Assembly (NCBI GenBank): GCA_033085395.1 | Contig: JANQBS010000254.1 | Location: 1 to 55,520 of the forward strand | Source of the DNA: Xanthoparmelia taractica | Lineage: Eukaryota > Ascomycota > Lecanoromycetes > Lecanorales > Parmeliaceae | DNA length: 55,520 bases | Reading direction: 5' to 3' | In this document: piece after piece, positions 11,471 through 23,091 of the stretch | Position numbering within the stretch: the first letter of the stretch is position 1 | How the letters are laid out: each line of letters opens with the position of its first letter | The notes under the pieces: model-generated | Told to the model about the DNA's origin: nothing | Database searches by the model: none | The model's input: only the letters and a program-made list of their open reading frames with translations | Translations under genes and position numbers: made by a program

Positions 11471-12508
11471 ACTTCTTTATATTTTTTGTGACTTGACCGT
11501 AACAGAAAGACTGGCCGAATTATAGCACATGCGCAGGATTTTTGACGCCAAACTCGCGAAAATGAACCGTAATTATGCAAGCCGCTAACGTGTGCGAGGA
11601 GTGTGTGACGAATGAAAAACCACTGTCCATGCTAAAAGGGTTGGACCAGACTTCCGGCAAGAGCAGTGATTGTTTCTCTGACAGGGTCCGAGGGGCCCGT
11701 GCATTTGTGCGGAGTACCATGCACCTAGGCGCTAGACGTCAGTGTTAGATTTAGCGGGTTTAGATTTCCCCACATCAGTACCAAGCAGTGGCCCCAGTGG
11801 GGAAGCGACTCGAGCGAAGGATCCAACTCGAACACTAATCCATTATCCTCGAATAGTGGCAAGATAGACGCGCTCGAGTGAGATGGCCCTTCTGAAGCTT
11901 CTTCATTCTTTATTCATGCGACGACGATGCTTTGACTCTTTTCATCTTTCGCGCTTCTATCTCGCCAATAATAATCAGATCTTTCTAGTTTCTACCGGGC
12001 ATACCCTGCGGTAGTCTGCCTTCTCGACACCACAAGATCCGTAACGGGCACAAGCGTCCTGGGAATCGCATTCGTCTCCAGCAGTCCTCTTATCCACAAC
12101 AGGCCTTTGAGCTCTCGTCACCGCATCGGCACTGACAATTTTGGGCTATTATCTTTTCCCATCTATTACGCCCTATACACACTCTTTCATACTCATCTGT
12201 ACATTGCAACATCCTCCTCCATCTCCTATTCGTCTATATGCAAGCGTCAGGTGGCATCGACCATTACAATTTCCCCCTGGTTGATCAAGAAAGCTCTCAG
12301 GACTTGTTCTCCAACTGGCGATATATCCGCAGACCCAGGTAGTTGCTCGAGCGCCTTAACTGTCATCTAGCTGCCGGGATCTACCATTGATATACCTTGG
12401 GTCCTCGTCCACAGGCTTAGGTATGCGCTTGCTATAGCTCACCGCGAATACCAAGCTGCCATCCAACCTTTTAGCAAGTTCTTCATTCATCTTCGAACAC
12501 AGGTAGAC
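11471..12508. other. Boundary of AT-rich block and upstream region of the C2H2 regulator
   Basis: Base composition changes within a few hundred bases, near 11,450, from RIP-type to balanced sequence. From about 11,880 the plus strand becomes rich in CT runs (TTCTTCATTCTTTATTC, CTCCTCCATCTCC), typical of fungal core promoters and 5' leaders. Several short upstream open frames occur, the longest at 12107-12370, but none resembles a known protein. No repeat or RNA gene was recognised here. Confidence 0.5.
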
Positions 12509-15500
12509 ATGAGTCCTCAGCTATCCGTCAAAAATGGCTTGATATCTGTTAAGAGCGAAACCTCCTATCACTCTCCACCTTCATCCTTGTCTGATGTATC
12601 GCACCATGACAATGAGTCAGCAAGAGGCCGACGGCAAGATCGGAGTGCCACTGCTAAAGCTGAAGATGACAGTGGCGAGGAGAAAGAAGACGGAGGCGAA
12701 GATGCTACTGGAAAGCATCGCAAGAGAAAGAGGAGCAGAAAGGGCTTGGAAAAAAACTTCCCTTGTCCACATCAAGGTTGCGGGAAAAGCTATTCTAGGG
12801 CGGAACACTTGTACCGTCATCAGCTGAATCGTGAGTTATTGTCCCTGCTGCAGACTGAAACCATGTTCTGACTAAAAAACAGACACACCAAAGAAAATCT
12901 ATACCTGCGATTTTCCTGGATGCGAGCGCCGGTTTGTCCGGCAAGACCTGTGTACAAGGCATCGTGAGAGGCACACAGCTCGTGGCTCGCATCTTCAACG
13001 GAAAGAGAACAATTCGCATGATATTGAGGACCGAGCTGCGCAAGCTACAACCGTCGATGGCCCACGAGATCATCCAGATTTGAAATACGGGAAGTCTGCT
13101 GCTCATCATGCATCCACCACGAATAACCCTTCAACTGCTCCATCATTCGTCAAAGTGCAAGAGATCCATACCATGCCTCCTCAATCTCCTTTACCCGGGA
13201 GAATTGCTGAATCTTATCAACCAGCTGCGAGCAGCACCAGCCCATCTGGAAGCCACTTGAAGTCGCCAAATTCTTTGGATACAGTGGCAAGCTCAGAGTA
13301 CAGCTCCAAAATGTTGTCTCTGCAAAGGTCCAATAGCGATGAACATTACTACCCGGATGCTACTGGAGCATACGATTCACGGATGGTACGAAATGGGTCC
13401 GGCCCAACGTACGATTCAAGCCAGAGGCACTCAAGCTTCGGCTCGTACAAATCAACAGTGTCCCAGAAAAATTTGTATCCAGATTCACGCATCTCTCGAT
13501 CTAACACCCACATCACGACAAATCCGGCTCATTACCGGCCCTCTCCCACTTCGACATATAATGGCCAGTCCGCTTCTACCACCATGGCTCAGCCTCATAT
13601 GCAAAGTAGCCTTGGCGGCGGTACTTATATCTCACATCAGAATTTCCCCTCACTTCCGCCCTTGCCCCCACCCGTGATGTCTCCCATGTCTCAAATGTCT
13701 ACGCAAGGACCACCGTCGAGAGCCTACTCGACTGTCTCTACTCCGCTCACACCCGTGGATACTTCCACAAACTTCGATATGTATGGAGGGAATGGCCTCG
13801 ATCCGAACTACTCGGATCAGAACGGAAATCCATATCCTGTGCCTCTTTTTGGCGGAGATGGCTACAGTCGCTCCCCATTTGTAATGGCCGATGACTTCAC
13901 AGCCTGGCTGTTCAATGAACCCCATCAAAGTATTTCATCGCCTGGAGGACCTCGGCAAGGCTCAATGTCCATTGGAACCACTGCCTTTATGGATGACTCG
14001 GGCAGTACGTCTCGTGGGACATACGGCATGGCTGGTGACTCCTTGAATGGTCCCATCGGTCAAGCGATCCCTCAACAAAACCTCATGGCAGTGACGAGTA
14101 TCTTAGACCCAGCATTGCCGCAAGTAGTCCTTTCGGAAGAGAAAAGGAAAGATTTACTGGATCTAATTGAAATGCGCTTTACAGACCATGCACCTGTTAA
14201 GGAGCAGAAGGATGCTTTCCTTGACGGTGATCGTGACCTCGATGGTCATGTCCTAAGCTTACGCTCCATGCAGACTTACATTGGATCTTACTGGTACCAC
14301 TTTCACCCGCAGATGCCGATCTTGCACAAACCAACCTTCTCAGCAGACAAGACTCAGAATGTGTTGCTGCTTGCTGTCATCACGATCGGTGCGTCCTGTC
14401 TTGACAAAATTCACGGTCCTAATGCCACTCAGGCTGGTGCAGAGCTCTCCAACTTTTTAGCATGGCATTTACGGGGGGAAATCTTCAAACACGTGGATTT
14501 CTTACCGCCTGCAAAGCTGTGGATTTTCCAGACACTGCTATTACTGGAGGTGTATGAGAAAATGTATTCAACGCGAGTGCTACATGAGCGAGCGCATATT
14601 CATCATGGAACGACTCTCACTCTCATGAGACGGGGAAGCTCTCTTATAGGGCGGTCAGCGCTCGATTCTCCACCAATGGTCAAAGACGACACTCCTGGCT
14701 TAGCCTCAAGCGCTACTCAGGCTTCTACCTCACATACCCCTGAACAATGGTGGAATCACTGGGTCACTAATGAGGCGACTCGGAGGGTGGCCTTCGCCGC
14801 TTTTATTATCGACTCCATTCACGCCACGATGTTCGGACATTCGGCGACCATGGTTGCTCATGAAATGAAGCTGCAGCTTCCATGCGATGAGACGCTGTGG
14901 TCTGCTACTAGCAGTGCAGAGGTTGGGCGTATCGAAAACAACCTCCAGTCAAACGGTATTAAGCCTATGACTTTCTTTGATGGGCTTAAGAACACGTTGA
15001 AAGGCAAGCCTGTGCGAACAAATTCCTTCGGACGAACGGCCATTATGGCTGGATTGTTGAGCGTGAGCTGGCACATGAATCAACGTGATGTGCAAGTCCA
15101 TCACCTGGGTGCTTTGAAAGCGTTAGGAGGCAAAGACATTTGGCGCGGACCTTTGACGAAAGCCTTTGACTCTTGGAAAAACGATTTCGATCAAAGTGTT
15201 GCGAAGGATGCTGTACCAGCGTCAGGCCCATACCCATCCGGTAGGCTTGACGAGGAGAATATTTTTGAGAGCCGCACTGTCTTGCACCATCTTGCCCACA
15301 TGGCAATGCACGTTGATGTTGTAAGCTGCCAGATCTTTGCAAAGGCCGGCCGGCTACTTGGTCGGACAACTCTACCGTCAGATTATGCAATAGCACAGAA
15401 GCGGATAAAAGAGAACTGGGCTCCAAGACCCAGTGCGCGACATGCGACATTCTATGCCTTGAAGTTTCTGGCTCAAGTGCTGATGGCCGATACCTCTAGC

Positions 15501-15881
15501 TCGCATCGTAGCTCAGCTCCGATGAGCATGGAGAGTCCCACATCATATTCGGCCAGGGACGATTTTTTGCTCAACCGACCATGGGTTCTCTACTTTGCAG
15601 CTCTTATTGTCTGGTCGTACGGATATGCCCTAGACGGCCCCGTAAGATGTATACCTAACTTGTACACCGTGGAGCAACAAACGCACGATATGAGAGCATT
15701 TCTTACCAGAGTTGGGGGAATTCAAGATCCTCGGGAACTAGAACAGATGAAAGATCGGAATGCTTGCCTTGGAATGCTTTACGTGCTTCAGGCCATGTTC
15801 GAGAAATGCCGCTGGGAGTTGTTGCACGAAGCAGCAAAATTGCTAGGGAATTGCATCAATATGTTGAGAGGATCAGGTTGA
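12509..15881 (+). CDS. C2H2 zinc-finger transcription factor with fungal_trans domain
   Basis: This is a probable nuclear DNA-binding regulator of 1,106 residues in two exons: 12509-12830 and 12883-15881. The 52-bp intron splits the last His of the first finger. After an acidic, Lys/Arg-rich N-terminus come two C2H2 fingers at about residues 90-150. The first is C-x4-C-x12-H-x3-H (CPHQGCGKSYSRAEHLYRH, then H after the intron). The second is CDFPGCERRFVRQDLCTRH followed by RERH. A long Ser/Pro/Gln-rich low-complexity stretch follows (about 175-500). The fungal_trans (PF04082-like) region starts at about residue 565 (YWYHFHPQMPILHKPTF) and runs to about 860. This C2H2-plus-fungal_trans arrangement is known in Pezizomycotina regulators of the Klf1/AmdX-like type, but the target genes cannot be told from sequence. 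The start is the first ATG in frame with the fingers. Confidence 0.9.
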
Positions 15882-16221
15882 AAGGAAGAGAGGGGATTGA
15901 CGGAGCGTTTTGAGAGCCAGCTCATTTCATGATACCCCAACGATTGACTACTTTTGGTGGATGATGTCCGTTCTTACGATGTTAAGGTCATGTTTCAAGT
16001 TATCATGAGGTTGGATGTCTGCCAGACACCGAATTAAGCTCTGACGGGGACCGGGGTCAGCTTTAGCATCTCAATTACCACAGAGATTTGGGTCCAGAGG
16101 CAGAGGTGTAATATCTGTTAAGTTGATTTAAGTCCGTTGTGAATTAGGCTGAGATATCATGAATGCCTGCTTTGCCTTATACGTCGAGCGTGTGAGTATC
16201 TGAAAGCAAGACATGGAGTTA
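15882..16221. other. Intergenic, probable 3' untranslated region
   Basis: This is the sequence between the C2H2 regulator and the MITE at 16222. It has normal composition, with no open frame, repeat or structured RNA that I can recognise. Confidence 0.5.
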
Positions 16222-16488
16222 CAGTACGGAGGTTGGCACGCAAAGTCCTGGACAACGCTAGTATCATGCGCCAAGACCTCGGATAACGCTCCCCCTGGAG
16301 ATTACGGTGGTTGCCTGGACACTGCGCTTATGAACTATTTCGGATGGACGCCTATATGGGGATCAATGCCCCTATTAGGCCCTATAGATATGTTTCTAGG
16401 GTCGTATACTCTAGGGCTATCTTCCGCAAGTAGGGTTAGGGTATACATTAGCGCTGTCCAGGACTTTGCGTGCCATACCTCTGTACTA
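16222..16488. mobile_element. MITE with about 38-bp terminal inverted repeats
   Basis: The left end CAGTACGGAGGTTGGCACGC (continuing AAAGTCCTGGACAACGCTA to 16260) is inverted at 16449-16488, where the reverse complement reads TAGTACAGAGGTATGGCACG and continues AAAGTCCTGGACAGCGCTA. The element is about 265 bp and is flanked by TA on the left (16220-16221), with TA at the right end (16487-16488). CAGT-type ends at a TA target suggest mobilisation by a pogo/Tc1-mariner transposase (inference). It has normal GC and no RIP. The 116-codon frame through it is a by-product of the inverted repeats, not a gene. Confidence 0.75.
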
Positions 16489-16596
16489 GAAGTGTACGGA
16501 GGTCTAGCGTTCCCGTCCCGAGGGCCTCGGTTTGCCATGGACCTTAGAACGAGGGGAAGCTAAATCTTCCTCATATTATTCAATACATTCCAACCC

Positions 16597-17229
16597 ATGC
16601 CTCCACAACGGCTACGCAACGTTTTTGACGACTCCAGGTCAGAAGGATCAAGTACAAGAGACAGACAGCCTATCCATACGGGCACAGGCATCTCAAAAGG
16701 TCGACGAAATGGGACGTCGACGTTGGTAGGAAGCAACCTAAAAGATGTTACCAACGCCCAGACAACCCTAAATGGACAGCAAGGGGATGCTGCAATGAGT
16801 GTAAGACTATGGCACATGGCTGGCGGTTAGGCCATCATTCTAATTGCGACCCTACAAGATCAGCTGGTCGTCTTTCGATACTTCTGTGCTCCATGCCTAT
16901 CGCTACGTGCATCGTCTCGACACTCCACCAGCCTTTGTCTCGTCATACAATCAGAGGATGCTTACACGACCGGGCATTGGTCAGCGTTCTCCTACCATGG
17001 CACGACATCGTACACGCCGACTTATTGGCAAAGACGTCCTGGCGTTAGCAGTAAGGAAGGACTTCAATGCGGCCATAGTCCTTGAGTCTGAACTCATCAC
17101 CTCCTTTTTGTACGCTGTTCAAAACCAGGGTAAGCATTACAGGCGCTTCGGGAATCAATCGGCCAAGGTGTTGAAGTGTCCACAGACAAAAATTTCCGTA
17201 TGCGATTCGAGCCATCGCAAGCGAGATAG
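16597..17229 (+). CDS. SAP30-type Sin3-binding protein (histone deacetylase complex)
   Basis: Three exons, 16597-16800, 16859-17129 and 17186-17229, encode 172 residues. The introns are 58 and 56 bp, with branch-like CTAAT in the first. The basic, Ser-rich N-terminus carries LKDVTN. The conserved block begins at about residue 69 (ISWSSFDTSVLHAYR) and contains LDTPPAF, MLTRPGIGQRSPTMAR, LALAVRKDFNAA and FLYAVQNQDKNFRMRF. That order matches the SAP30 Sin3-binding domain of fungal Rpd3/Sin3 deacetylase subunits (family knowledge). The last exon adds only 14 codons but restores the typical FRMRF ending. Reading the middle exon alone without splicing gives a false C-terminus. It should be nuclear and act as a bridging subunit. 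Function is inferred from the domain only. Confidence 0.8.
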
Positions 17230-17653
17230 GGCAGTTGGTCAGGGCTGTCATGGACCCTCTGGCTGGAACGCTTGACCAGTCCACAACATGTTATGGCTAT
17301 TGGGATAAAGAATCATGAGGATCTATTCCTGATGTTGCATGGAATTACGGCACGTAGTTGCTTTTACCTTTTGCGTCGAGTACCAGAGCAGGTCGATTGC
17401 GCCATCCTCGGCCGCATTGTTACACTGAAAGAATAGGATGTGTGTACATAAGTCAGAACAAAATCCAGCGCGTCGTAGAGAGTTTAATAGAAAATTATCC
17501 ATTATATCGGGTAAATGAAGCTCCGACCGGGAGTTCCCTCTAACGGGAGAGGTGAAAAAAGAGCATTACAAAACTTTGGGAATATCTTTTTTTTTTCTTT
17601 CTCGGTCTGCTTTAATCGCTGGCTCAAGGTCTATCAACGTGGTCTGGAGTAGG
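17230..17653. other. Intergenic region with the MDJ1 promoter
   Basis: This gap separates two same-strand genes. A T-rich run followed by CTTTCTC at about 17587-17605 lies 50-65 bp before the MDJ1 start and looks like a core-promoter pyrimidine tract. Nothing else was recognised. Confidence 0.45.
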
Positions 17654-19401
17654 ATGAGTTGCATCGCGCAAAGCTTGTCTCCTAGGGCAGCATTCTACGT
17701 ACATTCATTGTGCACGTCAATATCCTGCCAGAGGCAATGTTCGGTTGGAAGAGCACCAGGGAGAACGCTTTATGATACGAGATATACTACGCTGGGTTAC
17801 GCAGCATATTTTTCCCGGACAAGGCGAAAGCCATGGGTCACGATCTGTGGTCAAAGGGTAGGGCCTTGGTTCCTCAGATCAAAGAATCCTCAGTAATGTG
17901 ATGCTGACGTCGCTCAGCCCTTCCACGCAAGCTCATCTAGAAGCGCAACTAAGGATCCGTATACTGTACTAGGCCTGGACAAAAATGCCTCATCATCTGA
18001 TATCAAGAAGGCGTATTACTCCTTGGCCAAAAAGTACCACCCTGACACGAACAAAGATGCAGGAGCAAAAGACCGCTTTGCGGAATCTCAAACAGCATAT
18101 GAGATGCTTTCTGATCCAAAAAAAAAAGAGGCTTGGGATCAATACGGGGCTGCGGCTTTCGATCAGGGCGCCGGATTTGACCCAAGCGGGGCTGCTGGCG
18201 GAGGCGGAGGACCATTCGGTGGAGCGGCCGGCGCTAGCGGGTTTGGTGGCTTCTCTTCTGGGGGTTTCGGCGCCGACATCAATTTTGAGGACCTTTTCGG
18301 CGCGTTTACAGGAGGGGGGCGTAGGGGCAGAGGCTCACGGCAGTCCCCGCTCCAAGAAGAAGTCCTTGTTGGACAGAACATTGAAGTACAGACGAATATA
18401 TCCTTTATGGATGCAGCAAAGGGAACGAGCAAGGACATCTTCATCACACCACTCGTACAGTGCAGGACGTGTTCTGGTGCAGGCTTGAAGAAGGGCCAAA
18501 CACGATCGTCTTGCAAGAAGTGTGGCGGGACGGGAACACGGGTACATTTCATGCAAGCAGGCTTCCAGATGGCGAGCACCTGCGCAACGTGTGATGGTCA
18601 GGGGGTGGTGATACCAAAGGGCGGAGAGTGCGGCACTTGTGGTGGGAACGGAGTAGTAAGAGAGCGGAAAACAGTCAACATTGATATACCCGGCGGTGTC
18701 GAAGACGGCATGCGACTTCGAGTGTCTGGAGAAGGCGACGCTCCGATTACTGGTACAGCTGCAAACCCGGGTGCTCAGTCAACAAGAGGAGATCTCTACG
18801 TTTTCATTAGGGTCGCTGCGGACTCGAAATTCAGCCGCTCTGGAGCAGATGTGCTCTATACGGCATCCATCCCACTCACGACGGCTGTACTTGGCGGTGA
18901 AATCAGGGTCCCAACATTAGAAGGAGAGGTGAAGCTCAAGGTAGCGACCGGTACCGGAACTGGTGACAAAATAACCCTGAGTGGAATGGGGATGCCTCGA
19001 CTTGGAGGGCGGCGTAACGCGCTGGGAGACTTGCGTGTGGAATACAAGGTCTCAATGCCTAAATATCTAACATCGAACCAGCGGACGATCCTAGAGATGC
19101 TTGCCGACGAGCTTGGGGACAAGTGTGCCAAACGAGTGATGAACGTTGGGAAGGCTAAGTACTAAATAGTGTCTGATGTCGAAGAGTTTCAGGCTGACGC
19201 GGAGACAGTGGTTCACCGTCCAGCACAAACGATGCATCTGCCGAGTCACATAAAAACGAAGGGTTTCTAAAAGCTGCGTGGCACAAGCTGACACATCAGC
19301 ACGACAATCTACAGTCAGAAGAAGCGCCTCGTGATTCAAAGGCTGCGAACAAAGCTCAAGAAGAGGAGCCCAAGAAGGCATCAGGAATGGGGTCGGGTTG
19401 A
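17654..19401 (+). CDS. MDJ1: Mitochondrial DnaJ chaperone
   Basis: Exons 17654-17857, 17918-19158 and 19209-19401 encode 545 residues, the usual length for fungal Mdj1. The N-terminus is rich in Arg, Ser and Cys and lacks acidic residues until the J domain, as for a matrix presequence, with RPFHASSSR just before the J domain. The J domain starts at KDPYTVLGLD (about residue 80), with HPD in KKYHPDTNKD. A Gly/Phe-rich linker follows, then four zinc motifs (CRTCSGAG, CKKCGGTG, CATCDGQG, CGTCGGNG) and the C-terminal substrate-binding domain. It acts with matrix Hsp70 in protein folding. The TAA at 19163 lies inside a 50-bp intron. Splicing adds a tail with GFLKAAWHKLT and an acidic Lys/Glu-rich end, as in relatives. 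The start could instead be an upstream frame at 17552, judged less likely because it covers the promoter T-tract. Confidence 0.92.
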
Positions 19402-20032
19402 TTGAGTGTAGCTCGCAGCCCGCGAATGCTTTTCTCTCTAATCCTACGATTTATGCATGTCTGGCACATAGCGATGGCGTGGGCACATGTCCTGAATTCT
19501 TACCGGGCACTTTCGCAGGATTCAGAGATGTATATAGATTCAGATACTCTCCACATGGACCAAGACCAGAGATTGTATTGCGAATGTTCGCGTATGGATG
19601 TGGGCGATCGGAAAGTGTCCGCTACCACCGCGGTAGTGGAGCTGTCAGTACACTTGTGGTTTCAACCCTTCTAAAATTTTACCGCAGTCGAGTCTCTTAT
19701 ACATAAGCGCTTCCGTTGAAGCTAATATGCATCAAACATATCCATTGGAGGATCGAGCGGAGTTGCCGTGATTCAATATTCACGGCACTCACACTCCGAA
19801 TTACTCCTGACTCGAGGACAGCACTTTGTATTCTGCATCGATTATTCACATACTCTTCATAAGCGACATCCTTTCGAACATTTGGATGGAACAAAGTAAG
19901 ACTCGTTTACTGGAGGGTCTCCATTGTAGTCGCTGCACATCTGCCGCCGTTGCTATATGAGTTGTCCGCCAAAGCAATCGTCTCAAGCTGAGCGGGCGAT
20001 GTGTATCTGAGAACGTGGTCACGCAGTCTTCC
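19402..20032. other. Intergenic region between MDJ1 and BRO1
   Basis: This is 631 bp of normal-composition sequence between two plus-strand genes, holding the MDJ1 3' end and the BRO1 promoter. No conserved open frame, repeat or RNA gene was seen. Confidence 0.45.
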
Positions 20033-23000
20033 ATGATGTTGCAGCCTCCGATGATTTCGAGTCCGCTGAAGCAGACAAACGAGATCGATTGGGTTTACCC
20101 CCTAAAGAACTACATCAGGCAGACGTACGGTGATGACCCTGAGAGGTACTCAGAGGAGTGCAACACCCTCAATAGACTGCGACAAGACATGCGAGGAGCA
20201 GGCAAAGATAGCACAGCTGGGAGAGACCTCTTATATCGCTACTACGGTCAGCTGGAGTTGCTAGACCTTAGATTCCCCGTCGACGAGAATCACATCAAGA
20301 TATCATTCACGTGGTATGTCTGCACGATTCCGGATTCATCGACATGTAATGGCTGATGACGCGGAATATTTTAGGTTCGATGCTTTCACACATAAGCCCA
20401 CCGCTCAGTACTCACTTGCCTATGAAAAAGCCTCCATTATATTCAACATCTCCGCGGTGCTCTCGTGTCATGCTGCGTACCAGAATCGATTCGATGAGAC
20501 TGGGCAGAAAACGGCATATCACTCATTCCAGGCGTCTGCTGGAATGTTTACCTATATCAACGAGAACTTTCTACATGCGCCATCAACGGACCTGAGTCGA
20601 GAGACAGTCAAAACCTTAATTGCCATAATGCTGGCACAAGGTCAAGAGGTATTTCTTGAGAAGCAAATAGCTGATGGGAGAAAGGTGGGTTTGCTTGCGA
20701 AACTTGCAAGCCAAGCGGCTTCATTGCATGCCCAAGCCGCCGAGGGCGTCCAAGACAATGTAGCTCGCGGGGTTTTTGACAAGGTTTGGTTACATCTTAC
20801 ACAAGTGAAAGCAAATCATTTGTCGTCCATCGCTCAGTACTACCAAGCACTTGCCGATGACGATGCCAATTCCCATGGCACCGCTATTGCTCGACTTCAG
20901 ATCGCGGAAACCGAGGGCAGGGACGCGGTTCGAATCGCTGTTTCATTTCCATCCACAGTCTCCACTGCCTCCAACCTTAGCTCGGAGACCGGGTCATGTC
21001 TTGTAGAGATGACTAAAAAGCACCTAGCGAACGTCCAGGAAAGATTAGCGGTTTGCAACAAGGATAATGATTTCATATATCACCAGACAGTGCCCACAGA
21101 AGCTGCCTTGAGTGGGATACCAAAATTACAAGCGGCGAAAGCAATACCGGTGAGCGATCTGTATCAAGGACAGGACATCCAACGGATTATTGGGCCTGAT
21201 ATCTTCCAAAAGATTGTCCCAATGTCCGTTACTGAGTCGGCAAGTCTCTACGACGAAGAAAAAGCGAAGCTAGTCCGTGCCGAGGCGGAAAACGTGGAGA
21301 CTGCCAACGGCGAGATGGCCGCCAGTCTTGATTACTTGAAGCTCCCTGGGAGTCTCAATGTTTTGAAGGGGGGTATGGATAAAGAGACGAGTGTAGATGA
21401 GGAGTTTCGCTCTTGGTGTGAGGAGCTCGCGGGTCACCAGGCTTTCGGGAGTGCGTTCGATCAGCTTCAAAGAGAAAGATCTAGCATTCTGAGTACGCTT
21501 GAGAGATGCACAAAACAACTTGATATGGAGGAAAGCATCTGTGAGAAAATGAGGTCCAAATATGGTGGAGATTGGACGCAACAGCCAAGCTCCAAGCTGA
21601 CCTCAACACTTCGTAGTGATGTATTGAGCTATAGAGGTGCGGTCGAAGAAGCGAGTCGTAGTGACTCGCAGCTACTTCATACTGCTCGGCAACATGAATC
21701 GGATTTTGATGAAATGCGTTCAGCTGGCGAACTTGATGAGGCTGATGTGCTTTATCAGCGGGCTTTACTCAACGCAGGGACGAGTCGTGGTAAGAGCAGG
21801 AATGGTATTGGCAGTCCAATGACACCAAACAGAGAGGGAAACCTCCTCGACGACGATTTTGGCGAAGGGGGTCTGAGCGTTATGGAACAGATAGCCAAAG
21901 TTGAAGACTTGTTGAGAAAGCTGGACCTGATCAAACGTGACAGGACGCAGGTGCTCAAAGACCTCAAGGAAAAGGTTTGGATCTATTAAATCTGTCGACT
22001 AGAACAAGACTGATGAATACTCGTTGAAGGTCCATAACGATGATATATCTAACGTCCTCATCTTGAATAAGAAATCGATATCCAATCATGAGAACCAGCT
22101 TTTTCAGTCTGAACTTGAGAAATATAGACCTCATCAAAATCGGCTACTGCAGGCAACTCACAAGCAGACGGCTTTGATGAAAGAATTGACAAAGACGTAT
22201 AGCGTCCTTCTCCAAGATAAGCGGGTCAAATCAGAACAGGCAAAATATGAAGCCTTCACTAGACAACGTAACTCTGTCTTGACAAAGTACAAGAAGGTGT
22301 TCCAAGCTTTCAATGACCTCGTCCAGGGACTGATGAGCGCGCAAAGCTTCTACTCTGAGATGAAGCAGACTGCGGAGAGCCTCGAAAAGAACATCGAGCA
22401 GTATGTCAACAATCGCCGTACGGAGGGAGCAAACTTGCTCAATGGAATCGAACAAGATAAGGCCAGCAGTGCTGGAAGCCAGGCGGACCGAGAGCGAGAT
22501 CGATTGCGCGAGCTGATGGAGCGAATGTCCGTCGATCCATCATTATCACCAACGAAGTCTAGCTTACCGCGTCCAAGCCCGTCGTCCAGACTATCGCAAT
22601 CCAAAGATTTGTACTCTAGATCTCCAGTTGCATCGCCGTCATTATACCCGAAGAAAGCTTCAAATCAGGGTAATGGCAACGTTACTATGAAGTCACCAAT
22701 GTCTACAGCTTCCTATCAGGGTCTTGCGCAGTACACGCCGGACGTCAATCAGCATAACCCAATTATCAGGGATACACTGCCTTCTTCTTCAGATCTCTAC
22801 AACCCAATGGTGTACCCGTATCAGTCACCCGCATCACCACCGCCTTCCCAGCCTGCTCAGCCTGCTCAGAGTAACTCGCAGTACCCACTTCAGCAAAATC
22901 AGTACCTTCCTCCCGGCTATGTACCACCCCCTCCTCCGCCTGGGCCCCCACCAAGTTCGCAAGGCAACTTTGGCAATCCTAATCATCCTCATCCATCTGG

Positions 23001-23091
23001 CCCTGGCGGCTACGCTCACCACTTACCTCGGCAAAGCAGTACTACCCAACAACCGGCAGATCCCTGGTCAGAGCTCAACGCTTGGAAATAA
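20033..23091 (+). CDS. BRO1: BRO1-domain vacuolar sorting protein
   Basis: Exons 20033-20313, 20375-21974 and 22030-23091 encode 980 residues, close to known filamentous-fungal Bro1. The protein binds ESCRT-III (Snf7) at endosomes and helps recruit the deubiquitinase for multivesicular-body sorting (family knowledge). The BRO1 domain covers about residues 10-390, starting SPLKQTNEIDWVYPLKNYI and including FDAFTHKPTAQYSLAYEKA across the first splice. A coiled V-shaped domain follows to about 790. The tail is Ser/Pro/Gln-rich, with a polyproline run at about residue 926 (PPPPPPGPPP) and the end DPWSELNAWK. Intron 2 (21975-22029) has the weaker donor GTTTGG, but splicing restores EKVHNDDISNVLILNKK. 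The related pH-signalling protein PalA/Rim20 also has a BRO1 domain. Length and the polyproline tail favour Bro1. A second ATG directly follows the chosen one. Confidence 0.93.

Noticed and set aside
12107..12370. 87-codon frame upstream of the C2H2 regulator
   Set aside because: It has leader-like CT-rich composition and no recognisable protein features; at most it is an upstream frame in a long leader.
16425..16440. TAGGGTTAGGG, telomere-like
   Set aside because: It is less than two units and lies inside a MITE, far from any repeat array; chance is sufficient.
16213..16563. 116-codon plus-strand frame (and its antisense partner)
   Set aside because: Both run through a MITE; the two ends encode mirror-image peptides of the inverted repeats.
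19163..19165. TAA as the end of MDJ1
   Set aside because: A GT...AG intron with matching phase starts just before it, and the sequence beyond encodes the family C-terminal tail.
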